Source of the DNA: Burkholderiales bacterium Ga0077544
Lineage (GTDB): Bacteria > Pseudomonadota > Gammaproteobacteria > Burkholderiales > Burkholderiaceae_D
Direction: 5' to 3'
Assembly: GCA_001464355.1 (NCBI GenBank)
Contig: LNEU01000033.1
Span: forward strand, 434,001-498,000
DNA length: 64,000 nucleotides
The notes under the pieces were generated by a model. The model worked only from the letters and a program-made list of their open reading frames with translations, searched no databases and was not told the origin of the DNA. A program made the position numbers and the translations under genes. Shown here one piece after another: positions 48,659-57,778 of this stretch. Positions within the stretch are counted from its first letter, which is position 1, and the number at the start of each line of letters is the position of its first letter.

Positions 48659-49275
48659 TTTGATTCTTCCACTTTGATCTGTACCTTTAGTTTTGGTACT
48701 GCATTATCTGGTTGATCAGCTACGACGCCATATCGATTCGCGAAGATTTGTAGAGACTCGCGGAATAACCACCCCTGCATATTTTTATCAGGCACAGCAA
48801 TATCAATGCTCAGCGGCACATCTGAGTTACCAAACGTCCCAACGAAGAAAACGGTGGCTTGTGTAATTTGCTCTACATCACCAAAAAGACCAGGTTGCAC
48901 CAGCGGTTCAACTGCTCGGTTGGCTAATGACATTTCGCGACGAGTTTTACTGCGACCGCCATTGTTTTTGACTCCGACCTTGATATTAAAACGGCCGATT
49001 GAAAAAATGCCGAGTGTGCCGGTCACCACCGTGTTTCCGCGAATTGGAGAGGGATTCGCGCCAGCAGCTTCGAGACCGGCGCTGAACTCTTCATTCATAT
49101 GAAAATGACGCAATTGGCCAAGTACAGATGGTCTATGCCCTTTATGCATTTCCGCAGAGGCTGACCACGCTCGTTTTGCGCCTGCACTTAAGAGCTCATC
49201 GGCGCTTAGAACGAAATCCCGAGGAATATTCGACATAAGTAAAGCGGCAACCGCATCATTTGATAAATGGTTCAT
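48655..49275 (-). CDS. Unknown partner of the XRE-ImmA protein
   Basis: 206 residues, soluble, no signal or membrane segment, with a central basic region (GVKNNGGRSKTRREMSLANRA) and a beta-rich C-terminus (DVPLSIDIAVPDKNMQGW). I do not recognise it. Its stop overlaps the XRE-ImmA start by 4 nt, so the two proteins are made together; in two-gene ImmA modules the partner is often the toxic effector or cleavage target. That role is inference only. Confidence 0.7.
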   Translation of the reverse strand: MNHLSNDAVAALLMSNIPRDFVLSADELLSAGAKRAWSASAEMHKGHRPSVLGQLRHFHMNEEFSAGLEAAGANPSPIRGNTVVTGTLGIFSIGRFNIKVGVKNNGGRSKTRREMSLANRAVEPLVQPGLFGDVEQITQATVFFVGTFGNSDVPLSIDIAVPDKNMQGWLFRESLQIFANRYGVVADQPDNAVPKLKVQIKVEESK

Positions 49276-49896
49276 TGGGCATCCATAATTGGCGACAATC
49301 GGGATATTACCATCAAATAATTGCGTGTAACGTAGTTTTTTATAAAAATCGCATATTTAAGCTGAAGTGGTGGTGGAAGTTTAAAGTTGCCATTTTCATT
49401 GCAGGTGTAAGAGGCTTTCCTCGGGACACTTTACGCGTTTTCTCTATCTCAAGAATAGTTGGTTTTGGGTAATCCCCTACAATGCTGTATGAACGTACAG
49501 CATTGTAGGGGATTGAAGTTTTTCTTACCGCTTTTTTATTGAAATTCTGTATTTTTTCTTATTACTTAAAAACCGTTTTTTGGCGGTCTTTATCCCTTTG
49601 GAATCCACAATCACCGCGAACACCTGCGAATACACGATAACAGCGATAACAGCGATCACTGCTAATCGCATGCAAGTTATTGAATTTAAAGAGAAAATAA
49701 ATAAAATCATCCGCAAATATACAAACTGAAATTATAAGTACGGAATAAACTACATATTCAGAATCTTAGTTGCGGCGGGGAGCATCAGTAAATTCCGAAT
49801 CTCGGAAACGGAAATATGGATTTGAATATATGATTCCATCATAATTCCACCATGCCGACAGGGTGTGTCGTCTGGTTGATTTACATGGAGAAGATT
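49276..49896. other. 621-nt AT-rich region with a long perfect inverted repeat
   Basis: Contains the 19-bp inverted repeat at 49471-49514 and a short tandem GATAACAGC/GATAACAGC repeat near 49638-49655. A 63-residue minus-strand frame (49525-49716) is AT-driven and not convincing. Composition and repeats would suit an origin or partition-like region of a mobile element; unproven. Confidence 0.4.
49471..49514. repeat. Perfect 19-bp inverted repeat
   Basis: AATCCCCTACAATGCTGTA (49471-49489) is perfectly complementary to TACAGCATTGTAGGGGATT (49496-49514), loop TGAACG. A T-rich stretch follows (GAAGTTTTTC), so a terminator for rightward transcription is possible, but no gene ends immediately to its left. 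Confidence 0.85.
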
Positions 49897-50583
49897 ATGG
49901 CTGATGTACCGGTTCCCCCAGTTCTACCCATTCCAGTGTTACCAGTGGGAGTGTCGCAGTTGAATGCGGAAGGATCATCCGTCGCTGCTGCAGCAACTAC
50001 GACTTCTGTTACCTCGGTATTGCCACCGCCGCCACCGAACTTGAAGCAAGTGGCGAAGAAAATCAGCAAGGCAAAAGAGGATGCTATTGCTATGCGAAAG
50101 CATCTATGGCCGGCGATAACGGATGAACATCTTTGGCTACTTGACGATAAGCGTAGAAAAGGCTTTTCTTCTATACCGCGTGTCATGCCAATTTTGATGA
50201 CTATGATTGGTGATGCCTCTAAGCACGTCAGTAAAAAATCGATTCCAGCGGGAAGAGCATATTTAGTTTTGTGGTGCCGAGTTTTTGGTGAGGGATTTGT
50301 CGAAATCGACAACGAGGCAGTTGCCGCGTCCGAAGCTGGTTATGTGGGCGAACGTAGCGTTTCTACTTGGCGCGAGCACATGCGAGTACTCAAAGACTTG
50401 GGTTTTATTGATTACAAGCCAGGTCAAGCCGGGCCGATGCAATTCATTCTGCTGTTTAATCCGTATCCCATAGCAAAAACACTTCGTGACAAGAAGTGGC
50501 TGCAAGAGGTGCAATACACTTCATTGATGCAGCGAGCCATCAAAATCGGCGCGTCGTCAGATCTCAATTTGGATGCTGGGTAA
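49897..50583 (+). CDS. Hypothetical protein with winged-helix-like core
   Basis: 228 residues from ATG 49897 (GGAG at 6-nt spacing). A proline/valine-rich, low-complexity N-terminus (about 1-50) precedes a charged helical and winged-helix-like region: RKGFSSIPRVMPILMTMI, GRAYLVLWCRVFGEGFVEID, and EAGYVGERSVSTWREHMRVLKDLGFIDYKPG, which reads like the wing/recognition-helix unit of plasmid or phage replication and segregation proteins. Function not established. First of three closely spaced genes. Confidence 0.7.
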   Translation: MADVPVPPVLPIPVLPVGVSQLNAEGSSVAAAATTTSVTSVLPPPPPNLKQVAKKISKAKEDAIAMRKHLWPAITDEHLWLLDDKRRKGFSSIPRVMPILMTMIGDASKHVSKKSIPAGRAYLVLWCRVFGEGFVEIDNEAVAASEAGYVGERSVSTWREHMRVLKDLGFIDYKPGQAGPMQFILLFNPYPIAKTLRDKKWLQEVQYTSLMQRAIKIGASSDLNLDAG

Positions 50584-50587
50584 GATC

Positions 50588-50869
50588 ATGGCAAACATCA
50601 ATAAAGGCGAATTATGGCAAGAGCTTGATGCTACGGACGAGGCGTTTGTTCGTCAGAAGCATGCTAAGGGTGGATATGGGTCTGCCAAAGGACGTGTTGT
50701 AAGTCAATGGCTGGAAATGAAAAATGCGCAACGTAAGGCACTCCAAGACGAGGAAAATTTGCGCGCAACTCGATCCACTGCGATTTGGACAAAAATTGGT
50801 GCACTAGTCGCAACAGCTGGAGTAATTTCTGCAATTATTATCGCGTTCGCATTGAAATCCACTAGCTAA
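50588..50869 (+). CDS. Small tail-anchored hypothetical protein
   Basis: 93 residues (MANINKGELWQELD...) with a charged, helical body and one C-terminal membrane helix (about 67-88). Starts 4 nt after the stop of the preceding gene, so almost certainly co-transcribed. Family unknown. Confidence 0.65.
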   Translation: MANINKGELWQELDATDEAFVRQKHAKGGYGSAKGRVVSQWLEMKNAQRKALQDEENLRATRSTAIWTKIGALVATAGVISAIIIAFALKSTS

Positions 50870-50891
50870 CAGGACGGCAAATGATACTGTT

Positions 50892-51311
50892 TTGAACATA
50901 TATCGCTGTACTCGGGTTCAACTCGGTTTGCTGATGCTATTTTCCATCTTGAATTTAATAATTATTGGTATGGCTAACGATCTATCAAAGTCTGATTGGG
51001 CAAGTTGGGTGCAAGCTATTGGTAGTATTGGCGCGATTATCGGTACATGGTACGCAACGTCATATCACTGGGAAAAAACCGAAGCAGTTCGACTTAAAGA
51101 ATCAAGGCTGGCAGCTGTCGACTTAGTTGATATATGTGTGTCCGTTGCTCTTGATGCCTTAAGAGTAATGCGGAATATTGAACGGAACTTCAAAAATGGA
51201 ACCAACCCGATTGGGACTGAGCGCCTTGAAGAAATGCAATGGCTCAGGCGGCAAAGAAGCACTTTGCACACGCGACACTTATTCAATCGCACATTTGCTA
51301 TTAGCGAGTGA
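50892..51311 (+). CDS. Hypothetical two-helix membrane protein
   Basis: Up to 139 residues with hydrophobic stretches at about 10-27 and 40-55 followed by a charged cytoplasmic tail. The start is unclear: TTG at 50892, or ATG at 50934 or 50970. The end is rich in basic residues. Third member of the small cluster; may be truncated, since decayed DNA follows directly. Confidence 0.55.
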   Translation: MNIYRCTRVQLGLLMLFSILNLIIIGMANDLSKSDWASWVQAIGSIGAIIGTWYATSYHWEKTEAVRLKESRLAAVDLVDICVSVALDALRVMRNIERNFKNGTNPIGTERLEEMQWLRRQRSTLHTRHLFNRTFAISE

Positions 51312-51358
51312 TCGCTCGTGTGTTCAATAGTCTTATGTAATCCCAAGATTCGCGAAGC

Positions 51359-51646
51359 TCAGCAGTCTTTAGGCCATACGAAGTTGGATGAGCGACCTTT
51401 TCCCAAGGTATACAGCGTCCTTAATAACTGACTCAGAATACTCAGATTGACCTTTACCAAGTACCCAGACACCTTTCGGCTTATACGTGTGTAGAACAAT
51501 TTCTAAACGGCAGCTTGGCAGCGTCGTAAAGCTCTTTGGTTGGGCGATGCTTGCGAGTCGGCCCAGCAGACTCTACAAAGTTATAAAAAGAGATTTCATG
51601 CCACCACTTCATGCGTTCTTTGTAGCGCTCAGTTTTCGATGCAAAT
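51359..51646 (-). pseudogene. Decayed gene, family not recognised
   Basis: On the minus strand three successive frames read as protein: first a segment with ERYKERMKWWHEISFYNF and TRKHRPTKELYDAAKLPF, then after a shift KPKGVWVLGKGQSEYSESVI, then after another shift RSSNFVWPKDC and a stop at 51359. High Trp/Tyr/Lys content and continuity across shifts argue for a real gene broken by at least two indels. I cannot name the family. Confidence 0.45.
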
Positions 51647-51802
51647 CAACAGAGCTTTGCCTCAGTTTGATCTTAATGGCAAGAAAAAAGGCACTTTGAT
51701 TGCGATTCGCCAGTTTGGACGAATTGAAACTATTTCAAGACTTAATGGAATGCGGGCAACGTTACGATGAAACTCCTGCCATTTTGTGGAAAGAGAAAAA
51801 CT

Positions 51803-52426
51803 ATGCGTATCCCTTTATTAATCGCCAGCGCGGTGTTCAGCGCGTTCATCATGACCAGCGCATTTGCACAGGCATCCAAAGACAACACCACGCTAACAAC
51901 AAAGCGCTATCTTCCGGAATACACGAAATCGGGCGACTTAATCCTGCCGAAGGGTTACGCTGAGTGGGTATTCGTAGGCGCGCCGGTCACGCCTAACTCT
52001 CTAAACGGTGGCAAGGCCCCATTCCCGGAATTTCATAACGTCTATATCGAGCCTCTCTCATACGCGATCTTCAAAAAGACCGGGAAATTTCCTGAGGGAA
52101 CGATCTTTTTCAAGGAGCTGCAGCTCGTCACCAAAGGCCAACATCCCGATGGATCGTCAACCGAACCCTCCGGTCGTGGCTTCTTCCCCGGGAAATTGAA
52201 TGGCGCCGACGTGACCGTGAAGGATTCCAAGCGTTATGCCGACACAGGCGGCTGGGGTTACTACAATTTTAATCACCATGAGCCAAAAGCGGCGACGGCG
52301 AAAGTCCTGCCCAAAGAACAGTGCGCATACTGCCATATAGCGAGCGCGAAGTTTGACGACGTCTGGACACAATTCTATCCATTGCTAGACAAGCAAGCTC
52401 TTCCCCAGGGCGCTGCCGGTAAATAG
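51803..52426 (+). CDS. Cytochrome P460 family protein (copy 1)
   Basis: 207 residues with a signal peptide (cleavage near SAFA-QAS), the P460 fold and a c-type heme motif CAYCH near residues 173-177. P460 cytochromes carry a heme covalently linked to Cys and to a Lys; characterised members oxidise hydroxylamine, in some cases to N2O, and bind NO, in the periplasm. Recognisable blocks are GYAEWVFVGAPVTPNSLNGG, FPEFHNVYIEP and GKFPEGTIFFKEL. The ATG at 51803 gives a clean signal peptide. A decayed near-copy lies at 53645 and a second intact member at 53898. Confidence 0.88.
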   Translation: MRIPLLIASAVFSAFIMTSAFAQASKDNTTLTTKRYLPEYTKSGDLILPKGYAEWVFVGAPVTPNSLNGGKAPFPEFHNVYIEPLSYAIFKKTGKFPEGTIFFKELQLVTKGQHPDGSSTEPSGRGFFPGKLNGADVTVKDSKRYADTGGWGYYNFNHHEPKAATAKVLPKEQCAYCHIASAKFDDVWTQFYPLLDKQALPQGAAGK

Positions 52427-52582
52427 TCGCATGCGATGGAAGACGATGCATGTCTCTTGTGCATCTCTTTGACCCATGAAAAATACGACAAACCGGGGCC
52501 GCAACGGCGTCCGGTTTGCGAAGGAATATCGGGTCGATTGCGCTTCACCGATTTTTTCTGAAGATCGGAGTCCGCTATCAGT

Positions 52583-53116
52583 TTGCGCAGCACATCCTCC
52601 CGCTATGGCGCCGTCGCCCAAGCCTTTCATTGGCTGATTGTCACGCTGGTGCTAGCCGCCTATGTGATGAGCAAGAGCGACAGCCATTCTCTTTATGCAG
52701 CTGAAGCCGACAGAGTTCGAAGGATCCACGAGACACTCGGAATATTAGTCTTCATTGTCGTTGTGTTGCGCATCCTTTGGGAATTGTTTGACGAGGCGCC
52801 TTCGAAGCCACCAATGGCCCGATGGGTGCTTGCGGGGTCGAAGTTCGTCCACTTGGCGCTGTATGCACTGCTAATTCTAATCCCAGCAACTGCAGCACTT
52901 GGTACGTGGCTTGTGGGAATTCCAATCACACTACTCGGATTCGACATCCCTCCCCAAATTACGCAGATGCGAGAACTGGGGCAACTGACCATGGCACTGC
53001 ACACCCGACTTGCCAGCGCGATCCTGTGGATCTCCGGTGCCCATGCGGTTGCAGCGTTGTTCCACCACTTCTATCTGCGCGACGACGTCTTACGGTCGAT
53101 GTTACCAAGGAATTAA
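52583..53116 (+). CDS. Cytochrome b561-type membrane protein
   Basis: 177 residues with four membrane helices and histidines placed for two b-type hemes: AFHWLIVTLV, RRIHETLGIL, FVHLALYALL, and HTRLASAILWISGAHAVAALFHHFYLRDD. It belongs to the bacterial cytochrome b561 (CybB) family, which moves electrons between quinone and periplasmic partners. The start is TTG at 52583. Between the two P460 genes on the same strand it is a natural electron acceptor or donor for them (inference). Confidence 0.87.
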   Translation: MRSTSSRYGAVAQAFHWLIVTLVLAAYVMSKSDSHSLYAAEADRVRRIHETLGILVFIVVVLRILWELFDEAPSKPPMARWVLAGSKFVHLALYALLILIPATAALGTWLVGIPITLLGFDIPPQITQMRELGQLTMALHTRLASAILWISGAHAVAALFHHFYLRDDVLRSMLPRN

Positions 53117-53134
53117 TTTGCATCCTCCCCCACC

Positions 53135-53345
53135 TTAGCCTTCGGCTGCCGCTTGCACAGAAAGATGGGGGGCCTCCTGCGCGACGCTCATATCCGCAAA
53201 GAAATAGCGCTCGCGTTCAATGACCTTTAGCGCCAAGTCCTGGCTGTAATTCCAAACAAAATCACATCTCGAGCGATTTTCCCAAGTGCAGCCGCGTGCT
53301 TATCCTTAAGTCTCAGTCGCAGGCCTTGGATTGAAAATAGCGGGA
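53135..53345 (-). pseudogene. Broken IS200/IS605-type TnpB N-terminus
   Basis: On the minus strand the DNA reads QGLRLRLKDKHAAALGKIARDV and then, after a single-base shift, the TnpB-like FVWNYSQDLALKVIERER, followed by a degenerate stretch ending AAAEG and a stop. The N-terminal pattern (RLRLKDKHA ... NFVWNY) is that of the RNA-guided nuclease/transposase accessory TnpB. Only about 70 of roughly 400 residues remain; it is a dead remnant. Confidence 0.65.
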
Positions 53346-53644
53346 CGGTCGATGGCGCCGGTATATACCGTATAGCCAACCGTCTTATTTTCTAAAAATA
53401 CGCCCTTTCATCCCCGCCCTAAAGGATAAATCGGACACGCGGTAGCCAACCAAGTGATGAGTCGGTCTACTCTGTCTGTTGTTCGTTCACATAAAGCGCG
53501 GACGACAGCATGGTTTCGAGACCCAGGTTTTCCACGGCGGATTTATTGCATCTATTTGAACGAAACGGAACAATTTCAAGACTCCACTATAACAAGGCAA
53601 CGCTACGATAGAACTTCATTACTGCTCGAGAAGTGAGAAGAGCT

Positions 53645-53855
53645 ATGCGGCTAACTGTACTGTTTGCAAGCGAGGCGTCCAGCGTGCTCATCATGACCGG
53701 CGCATTTGTACAGTCATCCAATGACAACCACGCAAACAACCAAGTGCTATCTTCCGGAATTAACGAAATTCGGCGATTTGATCCCGCAAAATATTTTAAT
53801 GAGTGAGTGTAGGAAGGTTCTCCGCTCACGTCTAACGGTCTCAACGGTGGCAAGG
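53645..53855 (+). pseudogene. Decayed third copy of the cytochrome P460 gene (5' part)
   Basis: The DNA closely follows positions 51803-52015 of P460 copy 1: both contain CATCATGACC, CGCATTTG, CAGGCATCC/CAGTCATCC and CTATCTTCCGGAAT in the same order. The translation begins MRLTVLFASEASSVLIMTG and loses frame after about 30 residues. Homology also extends about 80 nt upstream of the start codon in both copies, so the duplication unit included the promoter region. The rest of the gene is missing. Confidence 0.8.
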
Positions 53856-53897
53856 ACAATCAAATCATTATTAGCTCACCATATAAGGCTCAATGCC

Positions 53898-54482
53898 ATG
53901 AGAATCGTTAATGCCAAAAAATCCGCAAAGGCTGCGGGTGTTGCCTTCTTGATGATGGTGGCGGTAGCCGCCTACGGTCAGTCCGCCTCACGCTCGCCGT
54001 ACGCCGGAGCAACAGCAGCAGTTGTCGATCGGGCGGGCAACATGCAAGTGCTGCCCGACTATCGGACGGCTTATCAGATGCTGGGCACTTGGGCCGTGGC
54101 CGCAGATAAAGGTGCAGGATCAAAAGAATTTCACGTGGTCTATGCATCTCCAGGAACCATTGCAGCGTACCGTAAATCGGGACACTTTCCCGATGGCGCC
54201 GTTCTAGTGAAGGAAGTGTTCAAGGCAACCACCAAGCCTATGACGACCGGAACGGTGAGCAGTGCCGACACGCTCGACGGCTGGTTCGTCATGGTGAAAG
54301 ACGATGTTGGCCGATTCCCCCAAAACAAGCTTTGGGGCGAAGGGTGGGGCTGGGCCTGGTTCGACGTCGCTAATCCCAAAAAGACCACATCTACGGACTA
54401 CAAAAAAGAGTGTCTGGCCTGCCATGTGCCAGCGAAAGCTTCTGACTGGATCTATACCAAAGGCTATCCGCCGCTACGCTGA
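53898..54482 (+). CDS. Cytochrome P460 family protein (copy 2)
   Basis: 194 residues with a signal peptide (cleavage near AAYGQSA), the P460 core (FHVVYASPGTIAAYRKSGHFPDGAVLVKEV-type block, GWAWFDVANP) and the heme motif CLACH near residues 172-176. Divergent in sequence from copy 1 but the same family. The open frame continues upstream to 53706 only because it runs through the decayed third copy, so ATG 53898 is chosen. It follows that remnant and precedes the ccm operon. Confidence 0.87.
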   Translation: MRIVNAKKSAKAAGVAFLMMVAVAAYGQSASRSPYAGATAAVVDRAGNMQVLPDYRTAYQMLGTWAVAADKGAGSKEFHVVYASPGTIAAYRKSGHFPDGAVLVKEVFKATTKPMTTGTVSSADTLDGWFVMVKDDVGRFPQNKLWGEGWGWAWFDVANPKKTTSTDYKKECLACHVPAKASDWIYTKGYPPLR

Positions 54483-54984
54483 TCGACCCAGCGGCACGTT
54501 GATCACACATCAGTGGTCGACGCATGCCTTGGTTCTGGCGGTGTGCGACGGATTGCCTAAGGGTGAACACTGGGCTTACGGCACCCTTAAAAGGATCTAG
54601 GTAATCCTGAAGGATTAACAGCACCATCCGCCGTTGGCATGCTGGCCAAAACGGTGAGAGCTACTCAACCACACGCTCGACTCTAGATCAACTTAATTGA
54701 GACTAATCATGCGGTTTAAAGAGATGGCTATCGGACAGTCGAACGCAGTGCAACGACATGGCCCGCACGACTCGGAATTAAAGAACTTGTGTTCAGGGGC
54801 ACACAGAAACAATTCTGCACGTGGTATCTGCACTATTGTTTCGCGCCTTACCTCCACCTCCGCCTCCGCCAACTTGACGATGGCGAACTCCCGTGTGCTA
54901 GTTGAGTGGGGCACAGAAGCAAAGGCGACTAATGCCATCGTAATCAATGCAGTGTTCGGCCATACCGCAGTAGATCGGTCATAG
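54483..54984. other. 502-nt intergenic region before ccmA
   Basis: No gene I can support. A 95-residue frame (54697-54984) ends where ccmA begins but has no ribosome binding site or family likeness. The composition step from AT-rich to GC-rich DNA occurs at its right end. The ccm promoter must lie here. Confidence 0.4.
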
Positions 54985-55668
54985 ATGCGTGAGGCGATGC
55001 AAGAACGTTACATCCTCGATGGTGCCGGTCCAGGCACCAACCACCCCGTGCTCAGTGCGGTCGGCCTCACCTGTGAACGTGACCAACGTCGGCTGTTCAC
55101 GGACCTCAGCTTTCAACTGCACGCGGGACAGATGGTGCGCGTCTGCGGACCTAACGGCTGCGGCAAGAGCAGCCTGCTGCGTCTGCTGTGCGGGCTGGCC
55201 CGACCGACCGCCGGACAGGTCGAGCTTTACGGCCAAAGCGGGCAGGGTGGGCAATTCCCTCCTAGGCTCCTCTGGATAGGCCATGCCGCTGGGATAAAGG
55301 CCGTTTTGACCGTTGAGGAAAACCTGGCATGGCTCGGAGCGTTACACATGCCTGGTGCACATTCCCCGATCAAACAGGCCCTGGCCGCAGTGGGATTGAG
55401 CGGCTTCGAAGACACGCCCTGCCATGCACTATCGGCCGGGCAGCAACGCCGCGTCGCGTTGGCTCGCCTCTACCTGCGTGATGTACCGAGGCTGTGGCTG
55501 CTCGATGAGCCGTTCACGGCGCTCGACGCGGCAGGCACGGAGTATCTGGAAGCGCACTTGTCTCAGCATTGTGAGGGCGGTGGAGCGGTGGTGTTGACCA
55601 CCCACCATAAACTAACAAGGCACGCAAGTGACTATGCCGACCTTGATCTTGGGCTATACACCACGTGA
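54985..55668 (+). CDS. ccmA: Heme exporter ATP-binding protein CcmA
   Basis: 227 residues of the ABC ATPase fold: Walker [17 protein letters not shown], signature [14 protein letters not shown], Walker [13 protein letters not shown] and switch His in TTHHKL. CcmA with CcmB and CcmC forms the complex that releases holo-CcmE for heme delivery. Starts at 54985 or 54997. First of nine overlapping genes ccmABCDEFGHI; overlaps ccmB by 4 nt. GC-rich relative to everything to its left. Confidence 0.95.
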   Translation: MREAMQERYILDGAGPGTNHPVLSAVGLTCERDQRRLFTDLSFQLHAGQMVRVCGPNGCGKSSLLRLLCGLARPTAGQVELYGQSGQGGQFPPRLLWIGHAAGIKAVLTVEENLAWLGALHMPGAHSPIKQALAAVGLSGFEDTPCHALSAGQQRRVALARLYLRDVPRLWLLDEPFTALDAAGTEYLEAHLSQHCEGGGAVVLTTHHKLTRHASDYADLDLGLYTT

Positions 55669-56336
55669 GCTTTGTTTTTGCCCCCTTATTTATAAGTGAA
55701 CTTCTTCTCTTATGCCGGCGTCCCGCCGAAATTGCCAACCCGCTGGTGTTCTTCGCCGTCGTCATCACGCTGTTTCCACTGGCGCTGGGACCACAGTCAA
55801 AACTACTTGCACAAGCGGCCCCAGGACTACTATGGATCGCGGCGCTTCTGGCGGTGCTGCTCTCCTTGGAGGGACTGTTTCGCACCGATTTCGAAGATGG
55901 TTCACTGGAACAATGGACTCTTTCGCCGCACTCGCTGCCAGTACTGGTGCTGGCGAAGGTTGCGGCGTACTGGCTCTGCAGCGGCCTGGCGCTGGTGGTA
56001 TCCGCCCCGCTCTTGGGCTTGATGCTCGGTTTGCCAGTGCGTTGCCTGCCCGTACTGCTCCTGTCCCTCTTGCTGGGAACGCCAGTGCTCAGCCTGCTCG
56101 GCGCAATCGGCGCGGCGCTCACCGTCGGGTTGCGGCGTGGCGGGCTGTTGCTGGCCTTGCTGATCTTGCCCCTGTACATCCCGGTACTGATCCTGGGCAG
56201 CGGAACGCTGCAGGCCTCCTTGCAGGGCCTGCCCGTCGCAGGCCACTTGATGTGGCTGGCTTGCCTGACCGTGCTCACGATAACGCTGGCACCGATTGCC
56301 ATTGCAGCAGGGCTGACCATCAGCATCGCCGAATGA
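55665..56336 (+). CDS. ccmB: Heme exporter membrane protein CcmB
   Basis: 223 residues with six membrane helices and the CcmB motifs [36 protein letters not shown] and [19 protein letters not shown]. Membrane component of the CcmABCD ABC complex. Its first codon overlaps the ccmA stop by 4 nt. The short gap to ccmC (46 nt) is the only break in the operon. Confidence 0.94.
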   Translation: MSFVFAPLFISELLLLCRRPAEIANPLVFFAVVITLFPLALGPQSKLLAQAAPGLLWIAALLAVLLSLEGLFRTDFEDGSLEQWTLSPHSLPVLVLAKVAAYWLCSGLALVVSAPLLGLMLGLPVRCLPVLLLSLLLGTPVLSLLGAIGAALTVGLRRGGLLLALLILPLYIPVLILGSGTLQASLQGLPVAGHLMWLACLTVLTITLAPIAIAAGLTISIAE

Positions 56337-56382
56337 TAAACGCTGCGCTACCTACATCGACCAACCCTCACGGACGACTTGA

Positions 56383-57138
56383 ATGAACTGGATTTGGCTA
56401 TATAAATGGGGCTCGCCCAAGTGGTTTTACGATATGAGCGGCAAATGCCTGCCCTGGTTGGCCGCCGCCAGTACCTTACTGCTAGCGGTCGGGCTGACGT
56501 GGGGGTTGGCATTCGCGCCCCCGGACTACCAGCAGGGAAACAGCTTTCGCATCATATACATCCACGTCCCGGCGGCGCTGCTGGCCCAGTCCATCTATGT
56601 GACGATGGCGGTTTCAGGCGTGGTCGGATTGATCTGGAAGATCAAGCTGGCCGATGTGGCCCTGCAGCAGGCCGCGCCCATCGGCGCCTGGATGACAGTC
56701 ATCGCGCTGGCCACCGGCGCTATTTGGGGCAAGCCCACGTGGGGCGCCTACTGGGTATGGGATGCGCGCCTGACGTCAATGCTTATCCTGCTGTTTCTGT
56801 ATCTGGGAGTAATCGCGCTGGGCCAGGCAATTACCAACCGCGACAGCGCTGCCCGCGGTTGTGCATTATTGGCCGTGGTCGGCGTGGTCAATATCCCCAT
56901 CATTAAATATTCGGTCGAATGGTGGTACACCCTGCATCAGCCTGCCAGTTTCACACTCTCGCAGAAGCCGGCCATGCCGGCACAAATGTGGGTGCCGCTG
57001 CTGTTGGCGGTGCTGGGATTCTATTGCTTCTTCGGTAGCGTCCTGTTCGCACGGATGCGTCTGGAACTATTGCGGCGCGAGGCGGATAGCCGCTGGGCTA
57101 ACGCCGAGATCACCCGACTACTCAAGGATCGAACATGA
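56383..57138 (+). CDS. ccmC: Heme-handling protein CcmC
   Basis: 251 residues, six helices, with the tryptophan-rich heme-binding (WWD-type) loop [18 protein letters not shown] and conserved periplasmic histidines in IYIHVPAA and [12 protein letters not shown]. CcmC loads heme onto CcmE. Overlaps ccmD by 4 nt. Confidence 0.95.
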   Translation: MNWIWLYKWGSPKWFYDMSGKCLPWLAAASTLLLAVGLTWGLAFAPPDYQQGNSFRIIYIHVPAALLAQSIYVTMAVSGVVGLIWKIKLADVALQQAAPIGAWMTVIALATGAIWGKPTWGAYWVWDARLTSMLILLFLYLGVIALGQAITNRDSAARGCALLAVVGVVNIPIIKYSVEWWYTLHQPASFTLSQKPAMPAQMWVPLLLAVLGFYCFFGSVLFARMRLELLRREADSRWANAEITRLLKDRT

Positions 57139-57314
57139 TTGCATTTGAATCGTTTGCGGATTTTCTTGCCATGGGCGGTCATGGCCCGTATGTCTGGAGC
57201 ACCTATGGCCTGTGCATGGCGATCATGGCATGGACAGCAGTACTGCCCCTGCTGGCGCGGCGCCGATACCTTAAGGATCTGGCCCGCCGCCGGCGCCGGG
57301 AGGCCTTGTCATGA
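57135..57314 (+). CDS. ccmD: Heme exporter small subunit CcmD
   Basis: 59 residues: an acidic/aromatic N-terminus ([19 protein letters not shown]), one membrane helix (about 21-42) and an Arg-rich cytoplasmic tail ([11 protein letters not shown]), exactly the CcmD pattern. It starts inside the ccmC stop (ATGA) and its stop overlaps the ccmE start. CcmD helps release holo-CcmE. Confidence 0.93.
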   Translation: MIAFESFADFLAMGGHGPYVWSTYGLCMAIMAWTAVLPLLARRRYLKDLARRRRREALS

Positions 57315-57778
57315 CCCCCGGCCGCAAAAAGCGACTTTACTGGATTTTGGCTCTGATCATCGGGGTCAGCGCTGCCGTAGCGCTGGCGCTGGCTGCCCTC
57401 CGCGAAAACATCAATCTGTTCTACACCCCCAGCCAGATCGCCGCTGGCGAAGCGCCTCTTGACGCGCGTATTCGTGCGGGCGGCTTGGTCGAGAAAGGAT
57501 CGCTGAAACGCATGCCGGATTCGTTAGCGCTGGGTTTTGGTATCACTGACGGTGCGCGCTGCATTGCTGTGCGCTATGAAGGCATTCTGCCCGACCTGTT
57601 TCGCGAGGGCCAGGGCATTGTGGTGATGGGCAGCTTCGGGCGCGATGGTGTGCTGCATGCCGACGAAGTCCTGGCCAAGCATGACGAAAACTACATGCCT
57701 CCCGAGGCCCTCCACGCGCTCAAGCAAGCAGACGCCAGTGCCCCCAACCCGCGCGCAAACCTGGAGACAAATCGATGA
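57311..57778 (+). CDS. ccmE: Heme chaperone CcmE
   Basis: 155 residues: an N-terminal membrane anchor (about 8-30) and an OB-fold periplasmic domain ending with the heme-binding His in [11 protein letters not shown] (His followed by the conserved Tyr three residues later in the E-N-Y motif). It carries heme covalently from CcmC to CcmF/H. Coupled by 4-nt overlaps to ccmD and ccmF. Confidence 0.95.
   Translation: MTPGRKKRLYWILALIIGVSAAVALALAALRENINLFYTPSQIAAGEAPLDARIRAGGLVEKGSLKRMPDSLALGFGITDGARCIAVRYEGILPDLFREGQGIVVMGSFGRDGVLHADEVLAKHDENYMPPEALHALKQADASAPNPRANLETNR

Noticed and set aside
53706-53897. Upstream extension of P460 copy 2 to a start at 53,706
   Set aside because: The extra residues come from the frameshifted remnant of another P460 copy; the signal peptide starts at 53,898.
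54697-54984. 95-codon frame directly before ccmA
   Set aside because: No ribosome binding site, no domain, and composition unlike coding DNA on either side.
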